Shown one piece after another: positions 18,783-26,339 of a DNA stretch of 64,000 bases. Both the position numbers and the translations under genes were made by a program. Position 1 is the stretch's first letter; the number at the start of each line of letters is the position of its first letter. The DNA lies in assembly GCA_947488605.1 (NCBI GenBank), contig CANKZJ010000001.1:930001-994000 (forward strand), given 5' to 3'. Source of the DNA: an uncultured Paracoccaceae bacterium. Its GTDB lineage: Bacteria > Pseudomonadota > Alphaproteobacteria > Rhodobacterales > Rhodobacteraceae. Under the pieces are notes generated by a model that searched no databases, was not told the DNA's origin, and saw only the letters and a list, made by a program, of their open reading frames with translations.

Positions 18783-19661
18783 CCACCCCGCCGCGATTTG
18801 ACGTTGATGGGCCACCATCGCGTTGCGCATCAAGATAGCAACAGTCACCGGACCGACACCGCCCGGCACCGGAGTGATCCACCCGGCAACGACCAATACC
18901 GCTTCGGTGTCCACGTCGCCCACGATTTTCGGGCCGTCATCTGCGTCAATTTGGTTAATCCCAATATCAATGACGGCGGCACCCGGCTTGATCATGTCAG
19001 GGCCAACCAAATGCGCTTTGCCGACGGCCACCACAACAACATCCGCACGACGCGAATGCATCGCAACCGACCGTGTCATATGATGGCAGACGGTGACGGT
19101 GCAGCCTTCTGCCATTAACATCATGGCCGCCGGTTTTCCAACGATCTCCGAGTGCCCGATCATCACAACCTCAAGGCCCTGCATCGGCAATCCGGTTTCT
19201 TTGATCAGCGCCACGCTCGCTGCGGCCGTACAAGGGGCCAACGCCACGTCCGAGTAGACGATGTTGCCGATGGACGCAGGGTTCATGCCCTCAACATCCT
19301 TGAGCGGATGAATGGCAGACTGCAGCGAGCGGACATTGATAAGATCGGGGACAGGGCGTTGCAGAATAACCCCCAAGACAGTCGGATCATCATTCATCGC
19401 CAAAATACGCGCCTTGCAGTCCTCTTGCGTGATATCGCCGGGCCAGTCGCGTTGCTCAAAAGGCAAACCTGCCTGCTCCGCACCACGCACTTGATTGCGG
19501 ACATAGACAGCCGCTTCCGGTACATCACCAATCAGGATCGAGACAAGCCGCGGCATATTGCTTTGCTCATCCGTGTAGGTCCTGACATCGGAAATGATAC
19601 GTTTTTTGACCTCGATCCCGTTAATGAACCGATGATCCAGAGATCGCTTTGATCTGGGCAT
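18777..19661 (-). CDS. folD: FolD-like methylenetetrahydrofolate dehydrogenase lacking the catalytic Lys
   Basis: The 294-residue protein has both FolD signatures: the N-terminal EAAVYVRNQVRGAEQAG and the C-terminal ITPVPGGVGPVTVAIL, with the NADP loop GHSEIVGKPAA. In E. coli FolD the first motif is YVASK. Here the catalytic lysine is glutamine (YVRNQ) and the KDVDG aspartate is glutamate (KDVEG), while the VQLPLP-type glutamine is kept (ILQRPVP). In human DC301 the equivalent Lys56 is central to cyclohydrolase chemistry, so this copy may be a dehydrogenase only. Start ATG 19661 has GGAAC upstream. Context suggests it oxidises methylene-THF from Tdm and DmmD. Confidence 0.85.
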   Translation of the reverse strand: MPRSKRSLDHRFINGIEVKKRIISDVRTYTDEQSNMPRLVSILIGDVPEAAVYVRNQVRGAEQAGLPFEQRDWPGDITQEDCKARILAMNDDPTVLGVILQRPVPDLINVRSLQSAIHPLKDVEGMNPASIGNIVYSDVALAPCTAAASVALIKETGLPMQGLEVVMIGHSEIVGKPAAMMLMAEGCTVTVCHHMTRSVAMHSRRADVVVVAVGKAHLVGPDMIKPGAAVIDIGINQIDADDGPKIVGDVDTEAVLVVAGWITPVPGGVGPVTVAILMRNAMVAHQRQIAAGWL

Positions 19662-19964
19662 AACGCGTTGTTCCAATGCTTGATTTAGCAAACAAAACGA
19701 CCGCAAGACGGCGCTATCGTCAACACGTATCTGCGACAGCAAATGGGTCACTTTCGCCAATAGCAGCTTTTTGGAACGACAGGTCAGACAGTGAAGCAAA
19801 GCCACTGAGGATTGACCGATCATGACTACAACTCATGGTTCATTCTTCAAAACTGACCGTCGCAACCGGTCCATTCTTGTCGATGGTTTCAAGCCACAAA
19901 CGATCTTGGTCGCCGCTTAGAAACAGAACCTGCCAATATCGTCGTGCTACCAATTGAAATGATA
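19662..19964. other. Intergenic region between folD-like gene and island left end
   Basis: About 300 bases without a supported gene. A 32-codon plus-strand frame (ATG 19822 to TAG) is present but has no family match I recognise. This stretch should be the original chromosomal sequence downstream of tRNA-Arg before the island inserted. Confidence 0.4.
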
Positions 19965-20014
19965 ATGGCGATCCGAGAAGGACTCGAACCCTCAACCTGC
20001 TGATTAGAAGTCAG
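19965..20014 (-). repeat. Left attachment site (3' tRNA-Arg fragment)
   Basis: Fifty bases identical to 55795-55844. On the minus strand they read from the anticodon stem of tRNA-Arg(TCT) through the encoded CCA, with one extra base. The tRNA 5' half is missing, so this copy is the displaced 3' end left by site-specific insertion. Confidence 0.92.
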
Positions 20015-20114
20015 ACTTTCCCACGAAACACACCTACACAATACAAAACTATCTAGTTAGAATTTATACATACAAAACATCATACTAGTATTCTCGTTAG
20101 GCTTCGTTACTAAC

Positions 20115-20162
20115 ATGGGGTAACACTAAAGACAGCTGATTCTGTTACCCCATTGTTACCCC
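20115..20162. promoter_or_regulatory. Inverted and direct repeats upstream of the integrase
   Basis: A perfect 11-bp inverted repeat (ATGGGGTAACA at 20115-20125, TGTTACCCCAT at 20143-20153) is followed directly by a third TGTTACCCC at 20154-20162, 17 bases before the integrase start. These look like integrase arm-binding sites or an operator for integrase control. Confidence 0.55.
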
Positions 20163-20178
20163 GGAGGACGAACTGATA

Positions 20179-21429
20179 GTGGCGAAGGCACTTACATCCA
20201 AGGCCGTGGAGGCTCTTAAGCCCACAACAAACAGGAAAGAAATCCCAGATCCCGCGCTCTCGGGGCTCTACGTCGTAGTGCAGCCTTCTGGCGCCAAAAG
20301 CTGGGCGCTCCGATACCGTCACGCGCGCAGACCTCGCAAACTCACCTTGGGCCGATGGCCGGTGATGGGTGTAGCGGATGCGCGCAAAGCGGCGACAGAA
20401 GCCCTGGAGCGTATAGAACTGGGGGAAGATCCGGCGGCCTCCAAAAAGGCGACTAAAGCGGCGCGCATCGAGACGGAACTCTCTGAACGAGACAAAATCA
20501 AGTCCTTGGTAGAACTCTTTGCGGAACGGCATCTATCCCGGATCAAAACAGGCGAAGAGGTAAAGCGATCACTCGAGTACAACGTGCTTCCATCTTGGGG
20601 TGACAGAAATGCTCAAGATATCAGCCGCCGCGATGTGATTGATCTCCTCGAAGAGATTGCACAGAGCGGCCGGGCGACTACAGCAAACCGAGTACGCGCA
20701 TACCTGAGCAAGTTTTTCGGGTGGTGCGTTGATCGCGAGGTGATCGAGAATTCACCGGCCATAGGCGTAAAGGCCGTGGCAAAAGAAAAGAGCCGTGCGC
20801 GGTTTCTCTCTGATGATGAGCTGCGCTGGTTTTGGGCAGCTTGCGAAGATCTCCGGCAACCATGGGGAGCGCTGGGCAAAGTCCTCCTCCTCACCGGCCA
20901 GCGCCTTGGCGAAGTCGTCGGCATGACCGATGCCGAAATTGAAGGTGACGTGTGGCATCTGCCTGCTGAGCGCACAAAGAACGGCCGCGCACATGATGTA
21001 CCCCTATCTGATACGGTTCTGGAGGTACTCAACTCGATGACGCGGCTTGGTAATGCTGGTCTGTACCACACAACAAACGGGGCCAGACCACTGAGTGGCC
21101 ACTTTAATGGTCGCAACGCTATTGCCCAGCGCATGGTAGAAATAGCCTCTGAAGAATGCGGGTTACCAATGGAGATCCCCCATTGGACCTTTCATGATCT
21201 GCGGCGCACGGCTGCCACCAGCATGGCACGAATTGGGATCCCGGTGCGAGTGACAGAGGCCGTCCTCAACCATGTGAGCGGAACCGGCGGCGGTATTGTC
21301 GCGGTCTATCAGCGACATGATTTCGCCGGGGAAAAGCGCCAAGCTCTCGAGGCATGGGAAGATTTTCTCCAGCAGATCACTTCTGGTCGAAAGTCGCCCA
21401 ACGTGATGCGATTGGGTGGTCAGCAATGA
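20179..21429 (+). CDS. int: Tyrosine recombinase/integrase (P4-like, DUF4102 N-terminus)
   Basis: The 416-residue protein has a DUF4102-type N-terminal arm-binding domain (LSGLYVVVQPSGAKSWALRY at about 27-46), a SAM-like core-binding domain (about 105-190) and a catalytic domain. The active-site residues visible are Arg in LLLTGQRLGEVVG, His-x-x-Arg in HDLRRTAAT, a His in LNHVSG and the nucleophile Tyr in AVYQRHDF. Start GTG 20179 has GGAGGA 10 bases upstream. Its position beside the 50-bp tRNA repeat identifies it as the island integrase. It overlaps the next gene by ATGA. Confidence 0.93.
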   Translation: MAKALTSKAVEALKPTTNRKEIPDPALSGLYVVVQPSGAKSWALRYRHARRPRKLTLGRWPVMGVADARKAATEALERIELGEDPAASKKATKAARIETELSERDKIKSLVELFAERHLSRIKTGEEVKRSLEYNVLPSWGDRNAQDISRRDVIDLLEEIAQSGRATTANRVRAYLSKFFGWCVDREVIENSPAIGVKAVAKEKSRARFLSDDELRWFWAACEDLRQPWGALGKVLLLTGQRLGEVVGMTDAEIEGDVWHLPAERTKNGRAHDVPLSDTVLEVLNSMTRLGNAGLYHTTNGARPLSGHFNGRNAIAQRMVEIASEECGLPMEIPHWTFHDLRRTAATSMARIGIPVRVTEAVLNHVSGTGGGIVAVYQRHDFAGEKRQALEAWEDFLQQITSGRKSPNVMRLGGQQ

Positions 21430-22049
21430 GCAAGAAGAAAGGGAGCAACATCTGGGAGCGACCAGTGAAACACATTCCGCTGGATCAACCTCTGCTAGAC
21501 GCCGACGCGCAAATGTTGCGTAAATATTTGCTTTCGCTGAACGGCCTAGATCAACGACTCTCTCTACACGCCGCGCGATGCGAGGCCATTGTAAGCAGCA
21601 TGTCGTCAGATCCGCTAAAACGGACACCAATGGAGCAAGCCACCAAGAAATGGCTCAGCGTATATCGGTCTCTCTGCCGCGCTCGTTCGGATGCGGATGA
21701 GCAGCAAACCGTAGAGCTGAGTTATTGGCTAGGTGAGTTGTCCGAGGAACTGCGCTGGAAGTGGGGTTTTGTGCCCGACTTGAAAGTCTCGCCGGAGGAG
21801 CTTGCGCTCGAGCACAAGAAGGCAAGAGCTGCCTTCGCGACCAACAATGAAGGTCGCGACGAGGAGAACCGCGAGCGAGCGCGAATGAAGACCAGACGTT
21901 TAGAGTACACGCAGGAACAGGCTCAGGAGTACCGCGCTAGAAGACCTGGATTGAACGATACAGAAATCGCCCTCAAAATTCATAGGACATGGGACCTCCC
22001 AGGAAAAAAGCCTGCAGTACGAACGATCCGCGACTACCTCAAAAAATAG
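21426..22049 (+). CDS. Island protein of unknown function, charged, coupled to integrase
   Basis: The 207-residue product starts at ATG 21426, overlapping the integrase stop (ATGA). It is strongly charged and mostly helical. The C-terminal 45 residues (GLNDTEIALKIHRTWD and following) resemble a winged or homeodomain-like DNA-binding tail. I do not recognise a family. Coupling to int suggests a role in excision, integration or element control. Confidence 0.65.
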   Translation: MSKKKGSNIWERPVKHIPLDQPLLDADAQMLRKYLLSLNGLDQRLSLHAARCEAIVSSMSSDPLKRTPMEQATKKWLSVYRSLCRARSDADEQQTVELSYWLGELSEELRWKWGFVPDLKVSPEELALEHKKARAAFATNNEGRDEENRERARMKTRRLEYTQEQAQEYRARRPGLNDTEIALKIHRTWDLPGKKPAVRTIRDYLKK

Positions 22050-22099
22050 TTGGCAAGGCACGTTCGTGCCTCGCCAATATAAACTGCTAGTGAAGCCTC

Positions 22100-22330
22100 A
22101 TGACACAACTTGTGAGGTTTCCAATGCTTTCTGACAACTTAAAGACATCCCACCCTGAACGCCGCATTAACGCGCTTGAGGTCCGCAATCTATGCGGAGG
22201 TGTTTCCGACATGTGGCTGCATCGCCGCATGAGAGATTCCGACTTTCCACTCCCAATCAAGATCGCGCGCCGTCGTTTTTGGCGCGAGCGCGAGGTGCTT
22301 GCGTGGCTCGATTCACAGCAGGCAAGCTGA
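22100..22330 (+). CDS. AlpA/excisionase-like DNA-binding protein
   Basis: The 76-residue protein has an AlpA/MerR-like fold: a helix-turn-helix preceded by RINALEVRNLCGGVSDMWLH and followed by the wing FPLPIKIARRRFWREREV, ending VLAWLDSQ. AlpA-type proteins act as excisionases or as activators of excisionase genes in P4-like elements. It lies 50 bp after the coupled integrase partner on the same strand. Confidence 0.8.
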   Translation: MTQLVRFPMLSDNLKTSHPERRINALEVRNLCGGVSDMWLHRRMRDSDFPLPIKIARRRFWREREVLAWLDSQQAS

Positions 22331-22351
22331 TGACGTGGGACCCGACAGAAA

Positions 22352-22933
22352 ATGAGTAGAGAGGCGCTCAATTGGTTTTTTAAGGCGGGACCGCATACCC
22401 AGACTGGTGCGCGCTATGCTCTTCTGCACGCTCTATGCCTCCAGGATCCCAGCCATCGACCAGGCGAATTTTTCAAACCAAACTTGAGCGAGGTAGGACG
22501 GCGGACACCAGTGAGGCGGCAAACGGCATCCAAGTACCTCTCTAAGCTTGAGGCGGCCGGCTTCATCGAGCGCCGCGCTCCTAGGAAAGGTCATCTGAAA
22601 AGCTCAATAAGGTTGTGTCTTGATACGGACTTTTCGGATGTCATCGATGATGACGCCAACGATGGCAACGTTAACCAGAGGCGACAGTCGGGTGTCACCA
22701 AAGGCGACAGCGAACTGACACCACCGACGACAGAAACTGTCACCGCTGGTGACACCACATACAAACAAGAACAAGGATCCGGCGTGGCCATCCCGCAGCC
22801 GGAGCCGGATCCTTGTTCGACAAATGAGAACGGGCGCAAGAAGGTCGTGCAAAGTGAGAAAGATGGGTATCTGCAAATCAGTTGCGAAAAACACGCTGAA
22901 AACCTCCGGTTTTTTCGGCAGCAATCTAGATGA
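22352..22933 (+). CDS. Winged-helix protein of the island's control region
   Basis: The 193-residue protein has a winged helix-turn-helix at about residues 20-80 (SEVGRRTPVRRQTASKYLSK, then LEAAGFIERRAPRKG, in MarR/GntR-like style). A low-complexity Thr/Asp-rich linker follows, then a Cys/Lys-rich tail. Such proteins often control replication or excision in integrative elements. The gene encloses a perfect 15-bp inverted repeat in its linker. Confidence 0.65.
   Translation: MSREALNWFFKAGPHTQTGARYALLHALCLQDPSHRPGEFFKPNLSEVGRRTPVRRQTASKYLSKLEAAGFIERRAPRKGHLKSSIRLCLDTDFSDVIDDDANDGNVNQRRQSGVTKGDSELTPPTTETVTAGDTTYKQEQGSGVAIPQPEPDPCSTNENGRKKVVQSEKDGYLQISCEKHAENLRFFRQQSR
22769..22818. repeat. Perfect 15-bp inverted repeat inside a coding region
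   Basis: GAACAAGGATCCGGC at 22769-22783 is exactly complementary to 22804-22818, with a 20-base loop. No T-run follows. It lies in the linker of the winged-helix gene. Confidence 0.85.
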
Positions 22934-23033
22934 GGAGTTGGCGCTTAGATGAGATTTCCCTAGGCATAGATGATGGAACCACGATCGAAACCGGAGCCAC
23001 TACGCATCGCCATCCGGCGGGTCGAAGCACTTC

Positions 23034-23351
23034 ATGAACAAAACTCAATTTGCTACGGCAACAACGACTGCTCAAGAAATTGATATAGCCTGTGGTTTCG
23101 CATCTTCCTACGTTGCGGCAATGGAGTGCAAGGTGACGAACGACGCAACCAACTCAGTGAAACGCGTCAATGACGTACTTAAAAAGGCGGCTGCATGGAA
23201 ATCACACTGGGGTAGCTTTGTTGAGACAGCCGCTTTGTTGCAAGGCGTAATAAAGTCAGACGATGTTCAGCGTTTGACAGATGAAGGTGTGAAAGTCTTT
23301 TGGTCCTATGACCTCGACGCTTTCGCTGAATGGGCACAAAGCCGCGTCTAG
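23034..23351 (+). CDS. Hypothetical protein (105 aa)
   Basis: A small, soluble, probably helical protein starting at ATG 23034. There is no signal peptide, membrane helix or motif I recognise; the C-terminus is Trp-rich (VFWSYDLDAFAEWAQ). It lies alone between the control genes and a repeat-containing gap, so it could be a cargo gene or an accessory factor of the element. Confidence 0.5.
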   Translation: MNKTQFATATTTAQEIDIACGFASSYVAAMECKVTNDATNSVKRVNDVLKKAAAWKSHWGSFVETAALLQGVIKSDDVQRLTDEGVKVFWSYDLDAFAEWAQSRV

Positions 23352-23778
23352 GCAACTAATTGGAGATCGGCCTTAGCAGCCCATTTGCTCAATTCGTTGA
23401 GTTGCGCAGACCCTGATCCATGTGCTTTCAGCAATGGCTGTGGAAGAGCCCCTGAGCGGGACAGACATGCCGTTCACTTCGGCTGCATCAAATGCGGCCT
23501 TAGGAAATATCGCCAGCAGCGAACGCGCCAAAAGCGCTCTTTGGTAACCATACCCGCGCTGGGCAACTCGCGGACGGCAGCTATGGGCCGTGCGTGTCGA
23601 TTAAATCATGCTCGTTTCGCCGGACAGCGGCGATGCGGCTAACGGCAGGTGTGAGCCAGAGTCGCTGCTGCTGCACATCGCATGAATGTCGGCTTCTTTC
23701 TGAATACCGAACTGCACGAACGAGGTTGTTGAAAATTTTCAAAAATTTCTAGACCGTTGGGGTTGAAGGAGACAAACA
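23352..23778. repeat. Gene-free region with dispersed palindromic repeat
   Basis: About 430 bases without a credible gene. From about 23570 to 23690 it carries the diverged motif set seen elsewhere in the island (GGACGGCAGCTATGGGCCGT, GGCTAACGGCAG, GAATGTCGGCTTCT). Confidence 0.5.
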
Positions 23779-24795
23779 ATGGCAATTTGCGGGTATCGAA
23801 CCGGCGTGATCCAAGACGCGTCGCGCTCTAACTGGCAAAACAATGCGGCGAGGCCAATCGCGTGGTCAGCGTGGTATCCAGCGGAAGATATTGACGAACG
23901 CAAACGGTCTTCAGGTCAATTCTTTGAGTCCGGAGATGTGATCTGGAATGCCGCACTGGTCCCCAAAAAGAAGTTGCCGGTCGTCTTGCTATCACATGGC
24001 ACTGGCGGAACAGCCGAGAGTCTTGGTTGGCTTGCGCGCGCGCTCGCGGATGAAGGCTTTGTGGTCTTGGGTGCAAATCACCACGGCAACACTGGCTTGG
24101 AACCTCACCTCGCCGAGGGCTTTCTTTGCTGGTGGGAACGAGCAACGGACCTATCTGTACTACTTTCATCAATTGGAACGAGCGGCTTCTTTGCCAATAA
24201 ATTGGATTTTAGTCAGGTATCTGCGGTCGGGTTTTCTCTTGGCGGGTATACGGTTATGGCCCTGTTGGGCGCTCAAACCTCTTTGGAAGAGTTTGAAATT
24301 TGGCGCCGAGAAAACGAGATTACAGCAGGTGGTCCAAAAGAATTCCCAGATGCAGCGGACAGCATTCCAACTCTGATGGAGACCTCGGAGGCTTTCCGCG
24401 CATCTTGGGCACGCCACGGGCATGATTACTCAGACGTTCGGATAAAGTCGGTTATCGCGATTGCTCCTGCACCGCCGATCCGTTCCTTTGTTCCCCTGTC
24501 AATCGCTGAACTTCAGCTCCCCGTAATAATTCTCACCGGCGGAGCAGACAACGAAGCGCCATCTGAGCATTGTGCCGATTGGCTTGTTTCGCTGAACGAC
24601 AGATTTCAGCACCACGAACTCGGCAGACATGTAGGACATTACACATTTCTGGAGTTTCCATCAGACAAGTCGCTCATTGGAAAAGTTGATATTTTTTCAG
24701 ATCATGAGAGCGTGAACCGAAGCAAAGTTCATGAGCAGGCAGCGGACATCGCCACCCAAAGCCTTAGGAGAACAGTAATCAACGGTGAGGCTTGA
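23779..24795 (+). CDS. Alpha/beta hydrolase (dienelactone-hydrolase/PAF-acetylhydrolase-like)
   Basis: The 338-residue protein has the alpha/beta hydrolase fold: an oxyanion-side HGTGGTAESLG (about 74-84) and the nucleophile elbow GFSLGGYT (about 155-162), with a candidate acid in ILTGGADNEAPS and a late histidine in GRHVGHYTFLEFP. There is no signal peptide, so it is likely cytoplasmic. The substrate is unknown; relatives include predicted dienelactone hydrolases and PAF-acetylhydrolase-like esterases. It stands alone, flanked by repeat-bearing gaps. Confidence 0.8.
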   Translation: MAICGYRTGVIQDASRSNWQNNAARPIAWSAWYPAEDIDERKRSSGQFFESGDVIWNAALVPKKKLPVVLLSHGTGGTAESLGWLARALADEGFVVLGANHHGNTGLEPHLAEGFLCWWERATDLSVLLSSIGTSGFFANKLDFSQVSAVGFSLGGYTVMALLGAQTSLEEFEIWRRENEITAGGPKEFPDAADSIPTLMETSEAFRASWARHGHDYSDVRIKSVIAIAPAPPIRSFVPLSIAELQLPVIILTGGADNEAPSEHCADWLVSLNDRFQHHELGRHVGHYTFLEFPSDKSLIGKVDIFSDHESVNRSKVHEQAADIATQSLRRTVINGEA

Positions 24796-25161
24796 CCGGA
24801 GCAATTTTCCGAATGCAGCCGTTGGAGCAGCCGCAGCGAAAGCTCACTTTGTCCCGCAGACTGTTAGTTCACCCGGCCCCGGATTTTGCACTCGCAGCGA
24901 ACGGCAGGTTCGACGGGCCGCACCGCAGCGCTAGGAGTGGTCGTTGGACGGCAGCTAAGGGCCGTCCTTGCTGGAGATCAACGGTCAACATGCTGGATAT
25001 GCTGCGGGCGATCTAATGGCCGCAGAGAGCCCAGAGTAACGGATGCTGCGGTTAGTACGAAGGTCTGCTGTTGAAAGTCTGAGGCATGCAGCGATGCTTG
25101 CGGCGATGACGAACTTGGATATTGTTCCATGGGATGAACAACCAACAGATGGACGGTATTT
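24796..25161. repeat. Gene-free region with dispersed repeat copy
   Basis: A unit at about 24891-25034 (GCAGCGAACGGCAGGTTC, AGGGCCGTCCTTGC, CTAATGGCCGCAGAGAGCCC) is clearly homologous to the one at 25834-25978, though diverged. No gene is supported here. Confidence 0.6.
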
Positions 25162-25731
25162 ATGAATGAAAGCGTTGATGGCCCCAATGAATTTGAGCCT
25201 AGTTTGGCCAAATGCGAGTTGGTCAAGCTTTGGCAAAACAGAATGTGGCGAGCGAGCCTCGCCCACTACGTTGCAGCAGATAAGTATCGACGCTGGCACG
25301 CTGGATTGACACTGTTTAACATGGTTGCAGCGATCAGTGTTCTGTTCTTGTCGAATAACGAATTGATAAGGAATGAGTTAACGAACGCTCAGCTTGCTTG
25401 GTCAGACTATCTTCTTCCAATTGCTAGTCTTTTAACGGTTCTCTCATCCGCAGTTCATTATCTTGTTCGATTCCAAGAGCGCGCAGAGCAACACAAACAA
25501 GCCGGAAACGAATTTTCCTCTTTGAAGAGATCAATCGAGAAAGAGCTCACCAACAAAGAGCTGACCAAAAGCTATGTGGACGACGTAGCAAAGCAATACG
25601 ATGCTGCAGCGTTGAGGTTCCCACATGTTCCCAGACATACTTGGGCGAAATGTATGGAAAGGGCCTCAACGGAATTGGAAATGTCGGCTGACACCAAGAA
25701 GTTCTGGGACGAAATCGATAAGGCCCGTTGA
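25162..25731 (+). CDS. SLATT-like two-TM protein
   Basis: The 189-residue protein has a helical N-terminus, two membrane helices at about residues 46-66 and 76-98 (HAGLTLFNMVAAISVLFLS; YLLPIASLLTVLSSAVHYL) and a long charged helical tail. That layout matches the SLATT superfamily, pore-forming effectors tied to cyclic-nucleotide and other defence systems. Usually a SLOG, SMODS or toxin-like partner sits next door; none is seen here, because both flanks are repeat-containing gaps. Family membership is inferred from pattern, not alignment. Confidence 0.65.
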   Translation: MNESVDGPNEFEPSLAKCELVKLWQNRMWRASLAHYVAADKYRRWHAGLTLFNMVAAISVLFLSNNELIRNELTNAQLAWSDYLLPIASLLTVLSSAVHYLVRFQERAEQHKQAGNEFSSLKRSIEKELTNKELTKSYVDDVAKQYDAAALRFPHVPRHTWAKCMERASTELEMSADTKKFWDEIDKAR

Positions 25732-26339
25732 TGCGAGTTTAACTCAGCAGGAAACAAACGAAACAGACCTTGAATAGCACGCACTGAACGGTAGCTTCGT
25801 CCGCAATATGTGAATTCGGCCATCGGAGGTTTTGTAGTTGCAGCGAAAGTCTGGTTCAACGAGCCGCGCCGCAGCATCGCCGGGGGTGGGTGAATGCCCG
25901 GTTAGGGCCGTCCTTGCCACAGCGGCGCCAGTGATACGGCGGACACGCTGCGTTCGACCTAACGGCGGCAGAGAGCCCATTGTGTGAATTTGGTTTTCTG
26001 CTGCGTGCGCTCGCAGCGCGGAAAATGCTGCATCAGCGCAAAATTCGGTGCTGCCGCGCGGCAGGAAAACCAGCCTTTCGTGCAGAGTGCGGCAAGGATC
26101 AGAGATCGAATTCACAGGCGGCGGGACTTCCTAACCCCTCACCGCTCATACGTCAAGCCTTTATCGAAATGAATGAGCGTTTGCATACACGCTACGGTTT
26201 GTTTGTAGCGCCCGTATGGCTACCGTCCACTTTTGAATACAATCCGACAGTTGGTCATTCATCAGGGACGATAAAAGTGTCTGACTTTATCGAGATGTGC
26301 AACCGGCAGCGATCACAGTATTCAGCGGTTCAGACTGTG
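25732..26339. repeat. Gene-free region with dispersed repeat copy
   Basis: About 600 bases. The segment 25834-25978 is the second copy of the unit described for 24891-25034 (shared AGGGCCGTCCTTGC and CAGAGAGCCCA). The remainder up to 26339 shows open frames antisense to or running into the ligase gene, which I judge non-coding. Confidence 0.55.
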
